A DNA stretch of 64,000 bases from Entrophospora sp. SA101 (GCA_958430865.1 CAUDNR010000424.1:49291-113290), one strand, 5' to 3'. Counted from the stretch's first letter, positions 33,786 through 46,974 are shown. The notes: generated from the sequence alone by a model not told the origin. Translations and numbers: made by a program.

Positions 33786-35525
33786 ATTCTTATTACGTTT
33801 TTAAAAATAAAAATTACACAACTTTATTTTTCCTCACAAATTAGTACATTTGTTTATCTCATGATCGATTTAAACACCAATTAAAAATTGCACACTGCTG
33901 TATTTAGCTGAGCATGAATTTTATTATTATAATAATAACAGATTTTGGTAATCAATATTGTTATTATAATGTTTAAATATTAATTAGTCCATCTCTAGAA
34001 AAAAAAATTAAATATTTTTATGCACTTTTTATAACAAAACGGGCGTGATTTTTAAAAAATAATTTAATAATTTTGTATCACTTCTTTTTTATTTTAAAAT
34101 TTTAATTTTGTGTAATGAAAAGGAAAAACCTCCTCTTACATTGAACCTATTACTATAACCAAGTCTAAGCCTTACATAGACAGCTTACAATAAGGTGTGT
34201 CTCGTGTGTAAGTCCCAACATCGCGAGCAACTCTTGTTGTGCTTCCGTAACATACTTTAAAAAGTATATCTGTCATTGATGGAATTGCAAGTTGTACATC
34301 TAAAGGTCCCAGATTTTGTTAGATTCGTCCCACAGTATCCCCACATTTTACTAATATGTTCATATGACTATTTTGCACCAAGGATTCTCGCGGATTTATG
34401 AAATAAAAAACGGTAATTATAGTGTAATTAAGGTCAACATTTATTTGCCTTGAAGTTTTAGGTTGAATTTTTCTAAAATCATCATTATTGTATTGTTTAG
34501 CGTTTTAAACTACTCTACACATATCCATTTTGCAAATTTTCAATGACATTCGTATCGACGGAACTTATATCCTTTACACTTGTTTGCTTTACCATGAACA
34601 GGATTCTTTTCACTTTGGATTCTATCACCTTTATTCTCTTAACTACCAAAATTTAGAATCTTGGTGATTGGCCTTAATTTATGCATACATGAGCAGAATT
34701 CATCAAGACGATTCACGGCGAGACAACAGTCATATTGTATTTTTTTAGATATGTTCTCACTTGATTGAAGAATGAAAATTCACTTCTTTTATTTCCTCAT
34801 ACTGGTAAATGATTGAATGTTTGTAAATATGCATTTCTCAAAAATTTGGTTCATTTTAGTGCATGTTTAACCTAGGTCAAGTTGATTTTTTTACCTGTGC
34901 CAATCTCTTTATTGTAGTTTGTATAATTTTCACAAATCTTTTTTATTTATATTTTTTATATTAACTGTTATTAAGCATTTGTTGTATGTATAACATGCAG
35001 TTTAAAATCTGATTTTAAGAGCCTTCCCGGATAGAAGTTTTTTAGAAGAAGAAGCCGCATCTTCCTTCATATGCCGTCTGATAAAAGGCAGAAGATGATT
35101 TAAACCATTGATGTTGTTTTAATTAAATCAGTTGCAACCCATAATCCAAGAGCTAGTCTTTTTAAAGAACCATCCGATTGACTGGATACAGTGTTTATCA
35201 GTTTGCGAGTTCTGATCCCAGATCATCAATTTTCTGGTGTGATACTTATCCATCTGTGACATATTCCGGTATGGACCTGTGTCATAATCTTCGTCATTTA
35301 TGACGCATATGATGAACAAGAAAGAGAGAAACGCCAACCAAAATAACAATTAATAATTATCAACAATATTTAAAAATAAAATTTTCCGAATCACGATAAT
35401 TAAAAATAAATTTATTGATGAGTCATATCATCTTTATTTTTAATAGATGCTCCCGATAAAATTTTCTATGATCATCAATCATATTAATATACATGCATAC
35501 ACATGTAATTAATAGACAATATTAA
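33786..35525. other. no intact gene recognised
   Basis: A minus-strand frame at 35349-35128 has a hydrophobic N-terminus (WLAFLSFLFIICVI) then DTGPYRNMSQMDKYHTRK, but it lacks an ATG before the hydrophobic part. A patch at 34140-34420 is less AT-rich; its complement contains CRCTTCNSINDR-like residues broken by stops. Both may be gene relics. Confidence 0.4.
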
Positions 35526-35600
35526 TATGGCGTCTTTTTAGAACTCCGAAAAAAAATTTTTTTTTTCCAACATGTTCCTTTCTATTGAAAAGACGCCATA
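35526..35600. mobile_element. 75-bp hairpin, TATGGCGTCTTTT ends
   Basis: Left TATGGCGTCTTTT and right AAAAGACGCCATA are perfect complements around an A/T-rich loop, probably a minimal MITE. Immediately downstream, the 20-mer ATGGGGCATGCTGCAACAAA (35604-35623) also occurs at 314-333. Inverted copy at 57748-57822. Confidence 0.75.
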
Positions 35601-36263
35601 AAAATGGGGCATGCTGCAACAAAGAATTTGTAGGTATCAAATTAGCCAAAATTGTTTAACAACACAATGTATTAATGGCTTTATAATAATGCTCTTCGTT
35701 TCTTGCTTCATAAAATTTAATTGTCAAATACCATTTATAGTAGCAATCAAGCCAAAAGTATAAACTTATCCCCTTCTTTCACTTTAATTGTACATATTTT
35801 ATCTGGCCTGATTCAATTTGTTTTCTTCGACTTTATTTAGTTAGCATTTGTAATTTTTTTTTCTTAAATCTTTGAATAATTGATACTTAACTTTTTAAAC
35901 TAATTCAAAATTTTACCTTTGCAAGGAAGGTTGCTGAAAATGATCAACTTCCATTTACCGCACTTTTTGTTGATTGTGGCCGAAATTTTATTTGTTTTAA
36001 TCATTAGTTAATAAAAATGTTAGAGATGTGAAATTTTGCACATATAATTTGGTAACCTAAGTTGCAAAACAATGCTTTTTATCATGCAATTTTTTTTAAA
36101 GAGTGCACCAGATCGATATTACACTGGGTTCATGTATTACAGATTTTCATTTGTTGATTAATTGGTGGTCCGCCGATCAACGATAGAATTTCTTTTAATA
36201 TTATTATTAAATTAAAAAAAACCTCCATTTTCAGATTTAATAATAATAAATTATTTTTTAATA

Positions 36264-36432
36264 CACAGTGAATCTTGATTTAGCGGATCTCGAATTAGCA
36301 GATACTAATTAAAAATCTCAGTTTTACGGATAAAGTTCAAAGAACAGTTCCGTAATAAACCTTAATAAAGACCTTCTTGATATGGCGGATATCTCGGTTC
36401 AAACAGATTTTTTTAAACCAAGATTTACTGTG
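36264..36432. mobile_element. 169-bp MITE with CACAGT ends and TA target site
   Basis: Ends CACAGTGAATCTTGATTTAG and, on the complement, CACAGTAAATCTTGGTTTAA, flanked by TA at 36262-36263 and 36433-36434. Non-coding. Inverted copy at 56916-57084. Confidence 0.8.
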
Positions 36433-36702
36433 TAATGACAATTATACGACTTTGGATTTACATTATATTGCCAATTTGCATTTTAAAACAATTTTTCCAA
36501 AATAGTAAAAGTATATACTGTATATTGTAAAGGTTACATGAATAGAAGTTTGTGGATGAGGCATAATTAGGTTTAATATCATAATCAATGTCCAAAATAT
36601 GTATGGCTGAGTTTGAATTAACTTTGAGCTGCACTCATTTATTAATCACAAGCTTTTATATTAATTGACTTGTTTTATAAATTTATTGCCTCTCTCTTGT
36701 AC

Positions 36703-36903
36703 CTAGAAAGCTTTGATAAGTCTATAAGTACACATCTGCTCCGCGTTTTGATTGCAATTAAAATATTTATAAACTAAAATAAAAATATCAATGCAAATAA
36801 AAAATAGTACCTCTGTCATTAACACGTCTTCAGACCCAATCTCATACCAAACAACATCATTCACGTTTTGCCATTGAAAAATAGATGGTTTTTCAAAAAT
36901 CAA
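36703..36903 (-). pseudogene. exon-like fragment, unknown family
   Basis: The minus-strand frame reads IFEKPSIFQWQNVNDVVWYE then IGSEDVLMTE, followed by GTACTA, a possible splice donor. The rest of the frame is hydrophobic intron-like sequence. A degenerate relative lies at 24700-24760. It is not assignable to a family. Copy at 56445-56645. Confidence 0.35.
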
Positions 36904-37019
36904 ATCACGTTAACAAAAAAAAATCTTTGTACAACACCAAGTGCCAATAATAATAAATATTTTGTTTTTTTTTTTTTTTCCCCTTAACAAGTCTTTTTTA
37001 TAAAATTATAAAAATGCCA

Positions 37020-38170
37020 AATTCATAACGGCGTCTGTTTTCCTCCAGAATACGTTCCTCATAATATTAAGATGAAATATAATGGTATGGAAATATTATT
37101 GTTGTTGTTGTTGTTATAATTTTTAATTATATTTATAAATTTTTTATAATAATCATTATTGATTTCTTTTTTCAAAGGGCTTGAAATCAAACTCACTCCA
37201 GAAGCGAAGAAGTAGCTACATTTTATGCTGCATTATTATTTAACACAGACTATGTAAAGAACAATACTTTCAACAAAAACTTTTTTAAAGATTGGCAAGT
37301 TATCTTGGAAGAATCTGAAGAAAATCCACTAATTGAGAATTTTGAAAAATGTGATCTTACTTCTATATACAACTATTTACAAGAAGAAAAGGAACAAAGA
37401 ATTTTTCAAAATAGGAAAAACAAAAGTTGAAAGATGAAAAGACCAGGGTTGATGAGTTTTATGGTTATTGTTACTTAGATGGACATAAAGAAAAAATTGG
37501 TAATTTTAGAATTGAGCCACTTGGTTTTGTTTAAAGGTCATTGTGATCATCCTAAAACTGGTTCATTGAAGTTGAGAGTCACCTCCAAGCAAATAACAAT
37601 TAATATCAGTAAAGATGCATTTATCCCTCCTCCACCTGCGGCCACTCCTGGGGTGGTATTCTACGTTATAACACAGTTACCTGACTCACCACCTGGAAGG
37701 AGAATATAAATGACAGCATAAATATGCGTTTTTAGCAGCCAATAGCTCACTTAAAGGTCAAAGTGACTTGAAAAAAATTGATAAAGCTAGGGAGTTCGAT
37801 AAACACATAGAAAAAATTTGGTGTGATTACATATTGGATTTAAAAGATAGACTCAGTTCAGTTTGTCAACATACTATGGCTATGTATCTTATTGACAGGC
37901 TTTCCCTAAGAGCAGGAAATGAAAAAACTGAAGAAGCAGATACTATAGGTTTTTGTTCCCTCAGATGTGAGCATATTACTTTGGTACCGCCAATGACAGT
38001 CAAGTTCAATTTTCTAGTTAAAGATTCAATAAGATACATAAATTCGGTGGAAGTAATAGAACAAGTCTTCAAAAATCTTAAAATATTTCTGAAGGATAAG
38101 GGATTCACTGAACGTTATTTGACAGATTAAAGGTACAAAAAAAAAATATATATTTTCAAATTTCATATAT

Positions 38171-38228
<58 letters not shown>

Positions 38229-39104
38229 TGTGTGTGTTTTATTAATAAATTCAAATTTCTTTATAAAAATTATTTTAGACTCAAGATTTGAATATTCATT
38301 TACCTGAATACATGGAGGAACTAACTGCCAAAGTGTTCTGTACATACAACGCATCTTGTACCTTCCAAATTGAGCTAAAGAAAGAGATGGAGGATACTAC
38401 TACCGTAATGGAAAAAAATGGTAGCATATAATAAAGCAAACAGACAGGTTGCTATTTTACGTAACCATCAACATTCTGTCAGCAAGGCTCATGATAATCA
38501 AATCAATAGAATTGATGATAGGGTAATTTTTTATCATGCAACTAATGATTATTGTTAATTCTCAAATAAATTTACATATATTCTTTAATATGTATGTGTA
38601 GGTTTGTGCTTTGAAATATCAAAGCAATAGATGTAAAATGTAATTGTTGACTCTTGAACCTAAATTAAAAAAGAAAGAGCCTCAACTATTTGAACCAGAA
38701 TTAGACATGGAAGAGGAATGGACAATCAAGCACGAGAAACAATTGATGGAAAAAGAACATTTGGCAATTATGAATAAATTTAAAAGAGATAATGAAAAGC
38801 TTACAGAAGAAGGGAAACCACATAAACCTGAAGACCATCTTAAACAATTATTAAAGGACATCAATGAAAAAGAGAGAGAATTGAAGAATGAATGGAAATC
38901 TGGCAAAGTCAATCCCAAAAAAGGACAAACAAGTGAAAAATTCTGGATCCAAATAGAAAAATTGACAGAATGTATCAAAACCACCAAATTGTTGAAACAA
39001 AATAAAGAAGACAATAATAAGACAACTGCACTCGGTACATCAAAATTAATTATTTACACTCACATATTTCTGTAGCATGTACAAAAAGTATGAAGTAAAA
39101 ATCT
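37020..39104 (+). pseudogene. TOP1: DNA topoisomerase I pseudogene, arm-1 copy
   Basis: Segments match the eukaryotic type IB topoisomerase in order: FPPEYVPHNIKMKYNG near 37035, LDGHKEKIGNFRIEP near 37480, DHPKTGSLKLRV, the [19 protein letters not shown] core near 37880-37950, [25 protein letters not shown] near 38310, the linker, and ALGTSK near 39030. Introns follow the family, one holding an (AT)n tract. Lesions are many: frameshifts near 37200, 37520, 37650 and 38115, a Trp-to-stop in the TVTWL region, and a one-base loss directly before the active-site NY codons. The C-terminus is cut by the hAT-like element at 39105. It cannot yield active enzyme. An intact TOP1 must exist elsewhere. 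Confidence 0.92.
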
Positions 39105-39707
39105 TAGAGATGCAATACATCTGTCGGATTTAAACAGATTATCCGGATTATCCATAATAATAAAATTGAACGGATCATCCGGATTGTATGGATTATCTGC
39201 GGTTTGAACGGGATAATTCAACAATATTAGTATTAGTATTAATAAAATGTTACAAAAAGAGTAGTAATGTTATATTTATTATAAGTTAATTCGGTGGGTG
39301 AATACATTTAACACAACTTGCATTTCTTTTTAAAAACAAAATTCGTTTAAACAATTACGAATTCATTTCCTTCACTTTTTCAAAATGCTTCCACACAAAA
39401 CCATGTGTTACAATTCGTTTTTTAAAAGGTCTTCTGGAACCACCGCCTAAATCATTGGAACTTGAAGCCAATGGACTATTGGACCTTGTATTGGAAATGT
39501 TTATTCATTCGCATGTAAAATTATCATCAACAACACCACTACTATTGTCGTCATCATCATATTGATGGTATTGATATTCTTCCGCATAGAAATTTTCCAT
39601 TTTGAATGATAAAACACAAAAATCGTAATTGGTCAGACAATAATAATATTAGCATAGTATTAGTATTAATATTAGTAGTCGACTATTTTAGTCGATTCCA
39701 ACCTCTA
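39105..39707 (-). mobile_element. hAT-like element with broken BED-finger ORF, arm-1 copy
   Basis: Ends are TAGAGATGCAAT (39105) and, on the complement, TAGAGGTTGGAATCG (39707), weakly matched TIRs. On the minus strand an ORF starts MENFYAEEYQYHQYDDDD, hits a TGA after DDNFTCE, and continues to RPFKKRIVTHGFVWKHFEK, resembling the N-terminal BED zinc-finger region of hAT transposases, before a second stop. No matching 8-bp target duplication was found. Compared with the arm-2 copy it lacks 65 bp near its inner end. Confidence 0.65.
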
Positions 39708-41090
39708 ATTACGAGCTTAGTGATAAGTGCACGTCCTTTACAGTCTTCACTGCATAGGTTTTGTCAATTCCATCTCTAAATGTATGCTCGTGACTTACAT
39801 GTGATTATTGTGTAATAAAATTTGGCAAATTATGATGGAGAAAACAGTACTAGTAGAATAACTACAAAACCAATGAATTCTTTTTAGAATATCAAAATAA
39901 TAAAAACGGAATAACAGAAAATAAAATAGTAAATAATAAGTTTATTATGTAACAAATTTGCGATGGATATTTTTTTAACTGTTCATAGAAAATTTTTATC
40001 TTTTATTTGTAATGTGATCTATTGAAGGTGAATGAATGATAAGAGGAGGAAAATTATAAATCCAATAATTATTACTAAATAAGATTTAATATAACATTGT
40101 AAAAATTGACAAATAAATAAAATAAACAGACTACAATTTACTCTCACTGAGTAAAATCGCTCTACAAGTCACTCACGTTATAATTACATTCGTTATAATT
40201 TTTTTTATTATTCCAATCAAAATCATTCTGATCAGGATTAAAATTGACCAGCATCGTAGTAGTAGAACACTTCCGTATAATTGACCCCGGTGTAAGTTTT
40301 AATTTCCTGATAGATTAAATGATGTGTAAAACATTGACTAATACGGCTAATTTGGCTCGTCACCTTCGACCATTTCCACGAAAACATTTGTGTTATGGAT
40401 TTGAGAGTTTCGATTACTTTATCTATGGAGAACTTGGTTTATCCAATGGATCATGCCTGGATAATCTCCTCTTCTCTATTCAACCAAACTTGATGTACCA
40501 TTCGTAGTAACCTGGTTTTTTCACGCATAGTACGCATAGTGTATATATATCATGGAGAAGTAATATTATAAATTCGCGCATCATAATAATAACAGATATA
40601 GTTTTTTTTTAAAAAAATTTTTATTAATAAATAAATGTAAAAAACATAGCTAAAACCTTACTATACACCTGGCATAAGAATCATGCGAATTCAATTCTGA
40701 TTCAAATACCTTTAATTTTTAATGACCTAAGACACAAAAAACGGATTAGTTGGAGACCATTGGCATCACCAAACTCAATTGTCATTAGGTATATTCACCA
40801 AAACTATACCAAGCTACTGAAACACTTTTGGTTCAAAAATCTAAACCGAAACATCTCTAGTATGTTTTTTTTTAATAGATAATTAATTAATTATAAAGAT
40901 ATTTATTTTTTATTGACTGCTGACAATGGTAAATATATTAATAATGTAAAAGAAGCGAGGAATTATTTTAATTAAAAAAATGAGATTTATTATTTGATTA
41001 TAATATTTGAATATGTTTGCATAATTACATAATTCTAAATATCATGTTCATTTATTTTTTGAATCAAATTGAAAATTCATAAATTATTGG
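39708..41090. other. no gene recognised
   Basis: Start of the unique core between the arms. AT-rich, with a less AT-rich patch at 40260-40500. The frame at 40319-40507 has no domain. Confidence 0.45.
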
Positions 41091-41499
41091 ATGACTTCCT
41101 TCGAATGTTTGGATGGAAGTGAGGCTAAAAATAGTAAAGGACACCATTCTGCAAAGTGTCACAATTGTACTAAATTTTTTGATGTAGGAAACTTGAAAAC
41201 CATCTGGCAAAGGAATATGGTGGTAAATAATATTAATAGAGCATTAATCGGGGCATTTGTAATGTGTGGTATATCTTTTAATGTTATTCAGAATCCATAT
41301 TTTGTTGAGTTACTTAGACGCCTACACACCACCTAATAGAAAAGCGTTTTCAGGAAGACTCCTTGGTATAGAAGTGGCTGATATTAATATCAAAATTAAC
41401 CTGCAACTTGTAGAGATACATAGTGGTTGTGATAATGATGACAGTGGCGCATTAGAAAATAGGCAGAAAAAAAAGCTAAGATTAATAATTTATTTTTGA
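41091..41499 (+). pseudogene. hAT-type transposase N-terminal fragment
   Basis: The frame from 41091 contains GHHSAKCHNC, a partial BED-like zinc site, then RALIGAFVMCGISFNVIQNP and YFVELLRRL. A one-base loss near 41322 moves the reading to YTPPNRKAFSGRLLGIEVAD, which is the expected continuation in hAT transposases (AF..CGIPF...PxF...L..L...Y.PPSR..LSG.LL). The catalytic core and C-terminal dimerisation domain are absent. Confidence 0.8.
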
Positions 41500-41729
41500 A
41501 GAATAAGCGATTTTTAGTCAAATGTATTCGTTTGACTTTCGGTTTAAGTTTTGAATTTCAGTATTAATATTTATGCTACTATAAATAAATAAAGAAACAT
41601 TCTTTCTCACTTAACATTATATATATAAAATCATTCGATATTTTTTTTTTAAAAAAACTCCATTCAAAAATGTCTAATAGTTTTTCATCCTTGACAACTT
41701 CTTTAATCCTGACGATGATAATGATAAAA

Positions 41730-43140
41730 TTACTGCCATTTAAACATATCAGGAAATTTGTAAATGGTTTAACCGATCTATAAATGAATCAGACTTTTAT
41801 GACATGGAGATAAAAGTTGGGGCAGACCATAATGTTAAAATTTTAAAGCTCATTCAAAGCATTTTAAAAGTTGGGTCACTCAAAACTGCTCTATCAAATA
41901 ATTGGGTAAACAGATCTGAAGATGGCACTAAGTTATTTTAGTTATTTTAATGTAAGTTGAATTTTTGATTTTTTTAACAAATGATTTATTTATCAATTTA
42001 AATAATAAGAATCTAAATCCTGACGAGATTGATGAACTTCTTGTGGCATGCAATGGCTAGATTTAATTATTTGTTTGATGATTTACAAAATCATTTAATA
42101 AAAGCTGGGTCCAGCAGAATTTAAATTACCTTTATCAATTTTCATCAAGACATGAATCATTTAGCATACTTAAAGATTACTTTGAAAACTTGATTACAAG
42201 AGATCTGGGATCATTCTTGGGATTTCAATGATATTGAAAGACCATACTTGTTTATCTAATTTTTAAAAATAGATTAGGTTTAGATATTTGTGATTGCATT
42301 ATTCAATGGAGAATTGAACAAATTGAAAATTTAGAAGATGATGCTTCAAAGCGTGGAATGAAGATGATTTCAGAGAATTAAAGAAGGAGTTATTCCTTTG
42401 ATTAGATTTCAATGAGGATTAGTGAGAAGATTATGTCCATATCAAAAACCTTTTTTCAAGGTTATTATTATTTGATCCCTGATAAATAATCAACTTCAAA
42501 TTTGTTGCCGTCAAGCAATTCAATAATTATCAATCAAAAGGACAATATGCCCTTTTCAAGTTGGATTAATTGAAAAAGACCACCCATATAATTCAGTTAA
42601 ATATGTTAAATGTAAATTTAAACATTTATATCATACCGTAGTAGAGATGGTTTAAATCCAAATACATTTCATCAAAAATGTGATGATATCAAAAAAAACT
42701 CTTGTAGTGGCAAAATACAAGATTCAGATCAATTAATAGTGGGTTATAATTCACTTGATTGGAATGATTATAGTGGAAATTTCAGTGTATATAAAAATCT
42801 GGCAGAAAGCTTAATATAAACAATAAAAACTGCATGGTTAGCTATGTTACTAATGGTGTAGTTCTTACTATTTATAAAAATATCAATATAGTACATGGCA
42901 GTGTACTTGATGAATTAAAAGCCAAACAAAGAGATTATTTTAAAATTTATAAAGTGAAATTAAATACTGATATTAAAATAAAGATTATATATTATTAACC
43001 GTCTATTTGGTAATCACGAGAACAAATTTAACTACGTTCTTGATGAAGATGATTTGGTAGCTAGTGGCATACTTGGGATGACTTTTGATGGAATTAAAAA
43101 ATTGAATGAATGTGATAGAGGTATCTAAAGATTACTTGTG
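41730..43140 (+). pseudogene. BTB-BACK-TLDc protein pseudogene
   Basis: Ordered relics of the BTB/TLDc architecture common in these fungi. A BTB segment reads DFYDMEIKVG near 41800 and ALSNNWVNRSEDGT near 41890. A BACK-like segment reads WVQQNLNYLYQFSS near 42105 and WRIEQIENLEDDAS near 42310. A TLDc segment reads SRDGLNPNTFHQKCDD near 42640-42690 and VGYNSLDWNDYSG near 42740. Frameshifts and stops separate all of these. A further frame (NHENKFNYVLDEDDLVASGI, about 43010-43075) may belong to another relic. Confidence 0.75.
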
Positions 43141-43946
43141 GCAGATAAAATAAAAATAAAAATATCCATTTGGTTTTATTTATATTTAGCAATTTGTAAA
43201 AGGTATGCAAAAATTTAAATGTAATAGCTTGGATTAACAAGAAACTCTATCATAAAACGAGTGTAGATTATGTGGATCATGTTGTCAAAGTCCTAACTAA
43301 ATAAAACTCAATGTTGTCTGTTCTGAAGATGGAAATGTCTTTCAATATTTTGATTTTGATTTTGATTTATTTTAAAAAGTTGAATGGCACTAAAAAAATT
43401 CCAATGTTTTCTTTTTATCACTTCCAATATTGGCCACCTACTCCTGTAAGACCTCAAGCATCAAGAATATCGTTACTTTTGCCAAAATTTTTTATCAATT
43501 CTATTTTTATAATTCAAAAATTAAAAATTATCATTATCATTGTTTTTCTTTAAATCAAATATGTAATAAAAGAGAAATAATAAAAATTGTTTTATTTTAT
43601 TGATGGAAAAGAGAAATAAAAATAAAATAAAAAAGATAAAATAAAAAATGTAAAAAATTATGCAAAGTTAACATATATATTTATATATATATTATTATGC
43701 CCCATATATAATATTTGAGTTGTATGTGTTGATTGATTGATTTACGTAAATGTATAATGTATTAAAAAAAATTAATCAATGAATGAATTGATAAATAATA
43801 ATAAAATAATGAATCATGAGTGTATTTTAAAAAAATTGGAAAGAAAAAAATTTTTTGATAAAATCAATCATAAAAAAAAAAAGATAAAAAATATTTATAT
43901 AATATTATATATATATATATGTTCATTTTTTATTTGTTAATTTAAT
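43141..43946. other. no gene recognised; 3' flank of PUB1-like gene
   Basis: AT-rich sequence with poly-A and (TA)n tracts near 43670 and 43900. The open frame at 43311-43553 lacks a domain. Confidence 0.5.
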
Positions 43947-46900
43947 TTATCCAGAGTAAGCGTTTCCACTCGCAGGACCATGACTACCTACAGAAGGTGG
44001 ATGACCGCCGCCAATAGAAGCGTGTGAATTAGGAGTACCAATTCCTGGAGCACCCGGAGCACCTGCACCAGAAGCATTGTTTGCTGCGTTGTAACCACCA
44101 CCATAAGGATAAAATTGTTGTCCGTAATCATAACCAGCATTATTATAATAATTTTCCCAACCAGCTGTAGGATGTTGTTGTTGGCCAGCAACTACTGCTG
44201 CTGCAGCAGCTCCGTCGAGTGATGCTATAGATGGTGGCGGGGCTGACATACCAGGTGGAAGATCATATCCACTTTCAGTACCTGGAGTAGCATAAGGATG
44301 AGTGGTATGATTATAATAACCATATGGACTAATATTATAAGTACTTGGAACTCCATAAGTATGATAAGCTGTCGTGGTTTGATCTGGTGCTCTATCTTTT
44401 CCCCAAGAACACTAAGCAAAAATTTTTTTTTTAATAATAAAAGAAATTAGTTGATAATAAAAAACTTGATTCTTGAAACATTATGAATTGTTATATTATT
44501 TAATTACTTTAATAGTTCGTCCGTTAATAACGGTATTTTGTAAATTCACAATCGCATTGGCAGCATTTTCATGAGTATCTAGTCTAAAAAAAATTTCAAT
44601 GAATATAATTAGAATCATTAAAAAAAAATATTTACCTAATAATTATGGAGGATGAACATCAAGCGAAAAAAAAACAACTCACTTTACAAAAGCAAACCCA
44701 CGTTCTACTTGCATGCGAACTTCAATGATGTAACCATAAGGTTGAAAATATGGTATAATATGCTCCTCTAAAATAAAAAAATCACCGAATAATAAATAAA
44801 AGTAATGAATAAAATCCCTTTTCTTTAAATTTTAATTGGTGTCAGAAAGAAGTAAAAAATGAAATGAAATTTACGTGTGGTATAAGGAGGCAAGTTTCCT
44901 ACATACACTGTACTATTGTATGGAGGAGTCTGTGTTACAACAATGTCATAAGATAATTGTGGTGTTTGTGTGTTTGAGCCTAATAAATAAGAATGAAAAA
45001 AAACAAAACGGATATCAATTAATGAAAAAGATTAAAAAGCAAATTCCGCGATGTGCTACCTTGTCGTTCTGTTGTTACGGTTCCAGGACCAGGTTGACCT
45101 TTTTGATTGGCCCAATTACAACGAATAGCACGGCTTCCAAGCCATTCACCTAAATACATGCATACATACATAATAAAAAAATAAAGGAGGGAAAATCAAA
45201 TGTTTAACATTACCTTTCTATAACTTGTTTAAAAATCAGAAAAAATTATGCATGAGTAGTGATTATTCTAACAATATCTTTTTGATTCTCCAAACTCACC
45301 ATTCATGGTTGCAATTGCTTGTTCAGCATCCTAAAAAAAAAAAAAATAGTGAGAATAAAATAAAAACAAGAAAAACGATCGGTGCAATCCATAACTTACG
45401 GTTTTATCACGAAATGCTACAAATCCATAACCTCGAGACTTTCCAGAATTAACGTCCCACATAACACGTGCGTCACTAAATATAAACATAAATAATTAAC
45501 AAATAAATATTTTTAGAACAGTGAATCAAGTATTATCGACTTACGACATGCTTCCAAACGCATTAAATGCTTTGGCTAGTACTTCATCATTAACCTCGGG
45601 ACTTAAATCACCAACGAAAATATGGTAATGATCTTTTAATTGTGAAAAAATAAAATAAATAACAATTGAATAAAATTATAATTTCATGATTATTATTATT
45701 TATTCAATTATAAAACTTACTAGATGTATCTTCTTTATGGCCCTGTTGACCTTGAAAAGCCCAATTAACTTTAATTTCCTATATAAATGTCAAATTTTAT
45801 ATAAGCAAGTTATTTAGAAATTAATATCAAAGAAAGTTTTAAATAATGAAATAGAAAATACCATATGGTATATTTTTCTGCCATTAAGAGTTTGTAGTGC
45901 TTGCTCTGCTGAACGATGATCGTTAAATTCAACAAAACCATAATTTAAACCACCATGTTGATACTTAAAATAATTAAAAGATAATGTTATTACCACAAGA
46001 ACATATGATTAATGAAGAGGCAAAAAAATTTTTGAAATTGTTAGTAATGGTAAATAAAATCAACAATTAAAAAAAATCAATTTAGGCGTCCATATATATA
46101 TATTGCTAAAGGTATAAGAGATTAGGCTACGATCCAAACTTTTTTTTTTGTTTAGTGAACGTAATAATAATTTGCCCCACATTAAATAATAAATATGACT
46201 AGCTGATATTATCAAAAGGTTGGGGAATAAAAGAAAAAAAAGGGAAACGAATAAAATCTATCTGTATAAATAATGATATAAATAATGATATAAATAAAGT
46301 AAAATAAAATAAAATGATATATAGAGAGAGATAGATAGATAGATAGATAAAGAGATAAAGAGAAATTAAACTGAGGGAAGATAAAGGAAATCCAACCTTT
46401 GAGCTGCGTCATATGTAAGTATGGAGCGCAACTCGTGTTTCCAGAGTAGCCAAGCCATTTGGGATTACTTCAGAGCTCGTTTTCAAATAGTGATTCTTAT
46501 GTTTTTTTAATTATTGTTGTTATTATTATATTGTTATTAAATAATTTTGATATTCAAATAAATAAAAAATAAAAAAAAAGAGAAAAGAGGAAAAGAAAAA
46601 GAAAAAGAAAAAGAAAATAAAAAAAGAAATAGAGAGAGAGAAATTTGATTTGCCGACCAACCAACTCAAATCATACACACAGCACACACACCACAACAAT
46701 GATGGTGAAGAAATGACCAAGATTCATTAATTCACCAGTATCAGTAATAACAGTAGCACATATAAAATATAAACCCTAAACCTTTTTTTCCTAACAATCG
46801 ATTAATATTGGCCTGTCGTGATTGCTAAGGTCAACTCACATTTTTATCAGGAATAATTTTCGTATTATTAACAGATCCGGCTACACGAAAGATCTCATGA

Positions 46901-46974
46901 AGCATGCTGTCCGTTACTCTTGGATCGAGATTACCAACATAGAGACTTTTACAACCTTCATCATTTGCACCCAT
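43947..46974 (-). CDS. PUB1: PUB1/TIA1-like three-RRM RNA-binding protein
   Basis: Eleven exons, all with GT-AG introns in consistent phase: 46974-46840, 45963-45862, 45778-45721, 45632-45545, 45475-45400, 45330-45300, 45149-45060, 44979-44875, 44767-44683, 44583-44508 and 44411-43947. These total 1311 nt and 436 residues. RRM1 has LYVGNLDPRVTD and YGFVEF, RRM2 has HIFVGDLSPEV and GYGFVAF, and RRM3 has VYVGNLPPYT and GFAFVK. RNP2 and RNP1 motifs are intact in all three. The tail is Gly/Ala/Tyr-rich and prion-like. Family members bind U-rich mRNA, influence splicing and stability, and enter stress granules. Intron 1 is 876 bp against roughly 70-150 bp elsewhere. No lesion was seen. Confidence 0.95.

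Larger units (their letters stand above)
29909..39707 (+). repeat. arm 1 of a 9.8-kb inverted duplication
   Basis: Reverse complement of 53582-63439. Coordinates sum to 93348 outside the AT microsatellite at 38175-38226, and to 93354 inside it, because arm 2 is 6 bp shorter there. All long frames translate identically in the two arms. The inner limit coincides with the end of the hAT-like element at 39105-39707. Confidence 0.96.

Noticed and set aside
38163..38354. Open frame with repeated Ile-Tyr residues (also in arm 2)
   Set aside because: It is the translation of the (AT)n microsatellite in a TOP1 pseudogene intron.
38682..39014. 110-codon minus-strand frame opposite the TOP1 linker (copy at 54340-54672)
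   Set aside because: Shadow of the plus-strand charged linker; its hydrophobic composition arises from antisense reading of Lys/Glu codons.
43311..43553. 80-codon frame after the BTB-TLDc relic
   Set aside because: Low-complexity hydrophobic translation without domain or splice context.
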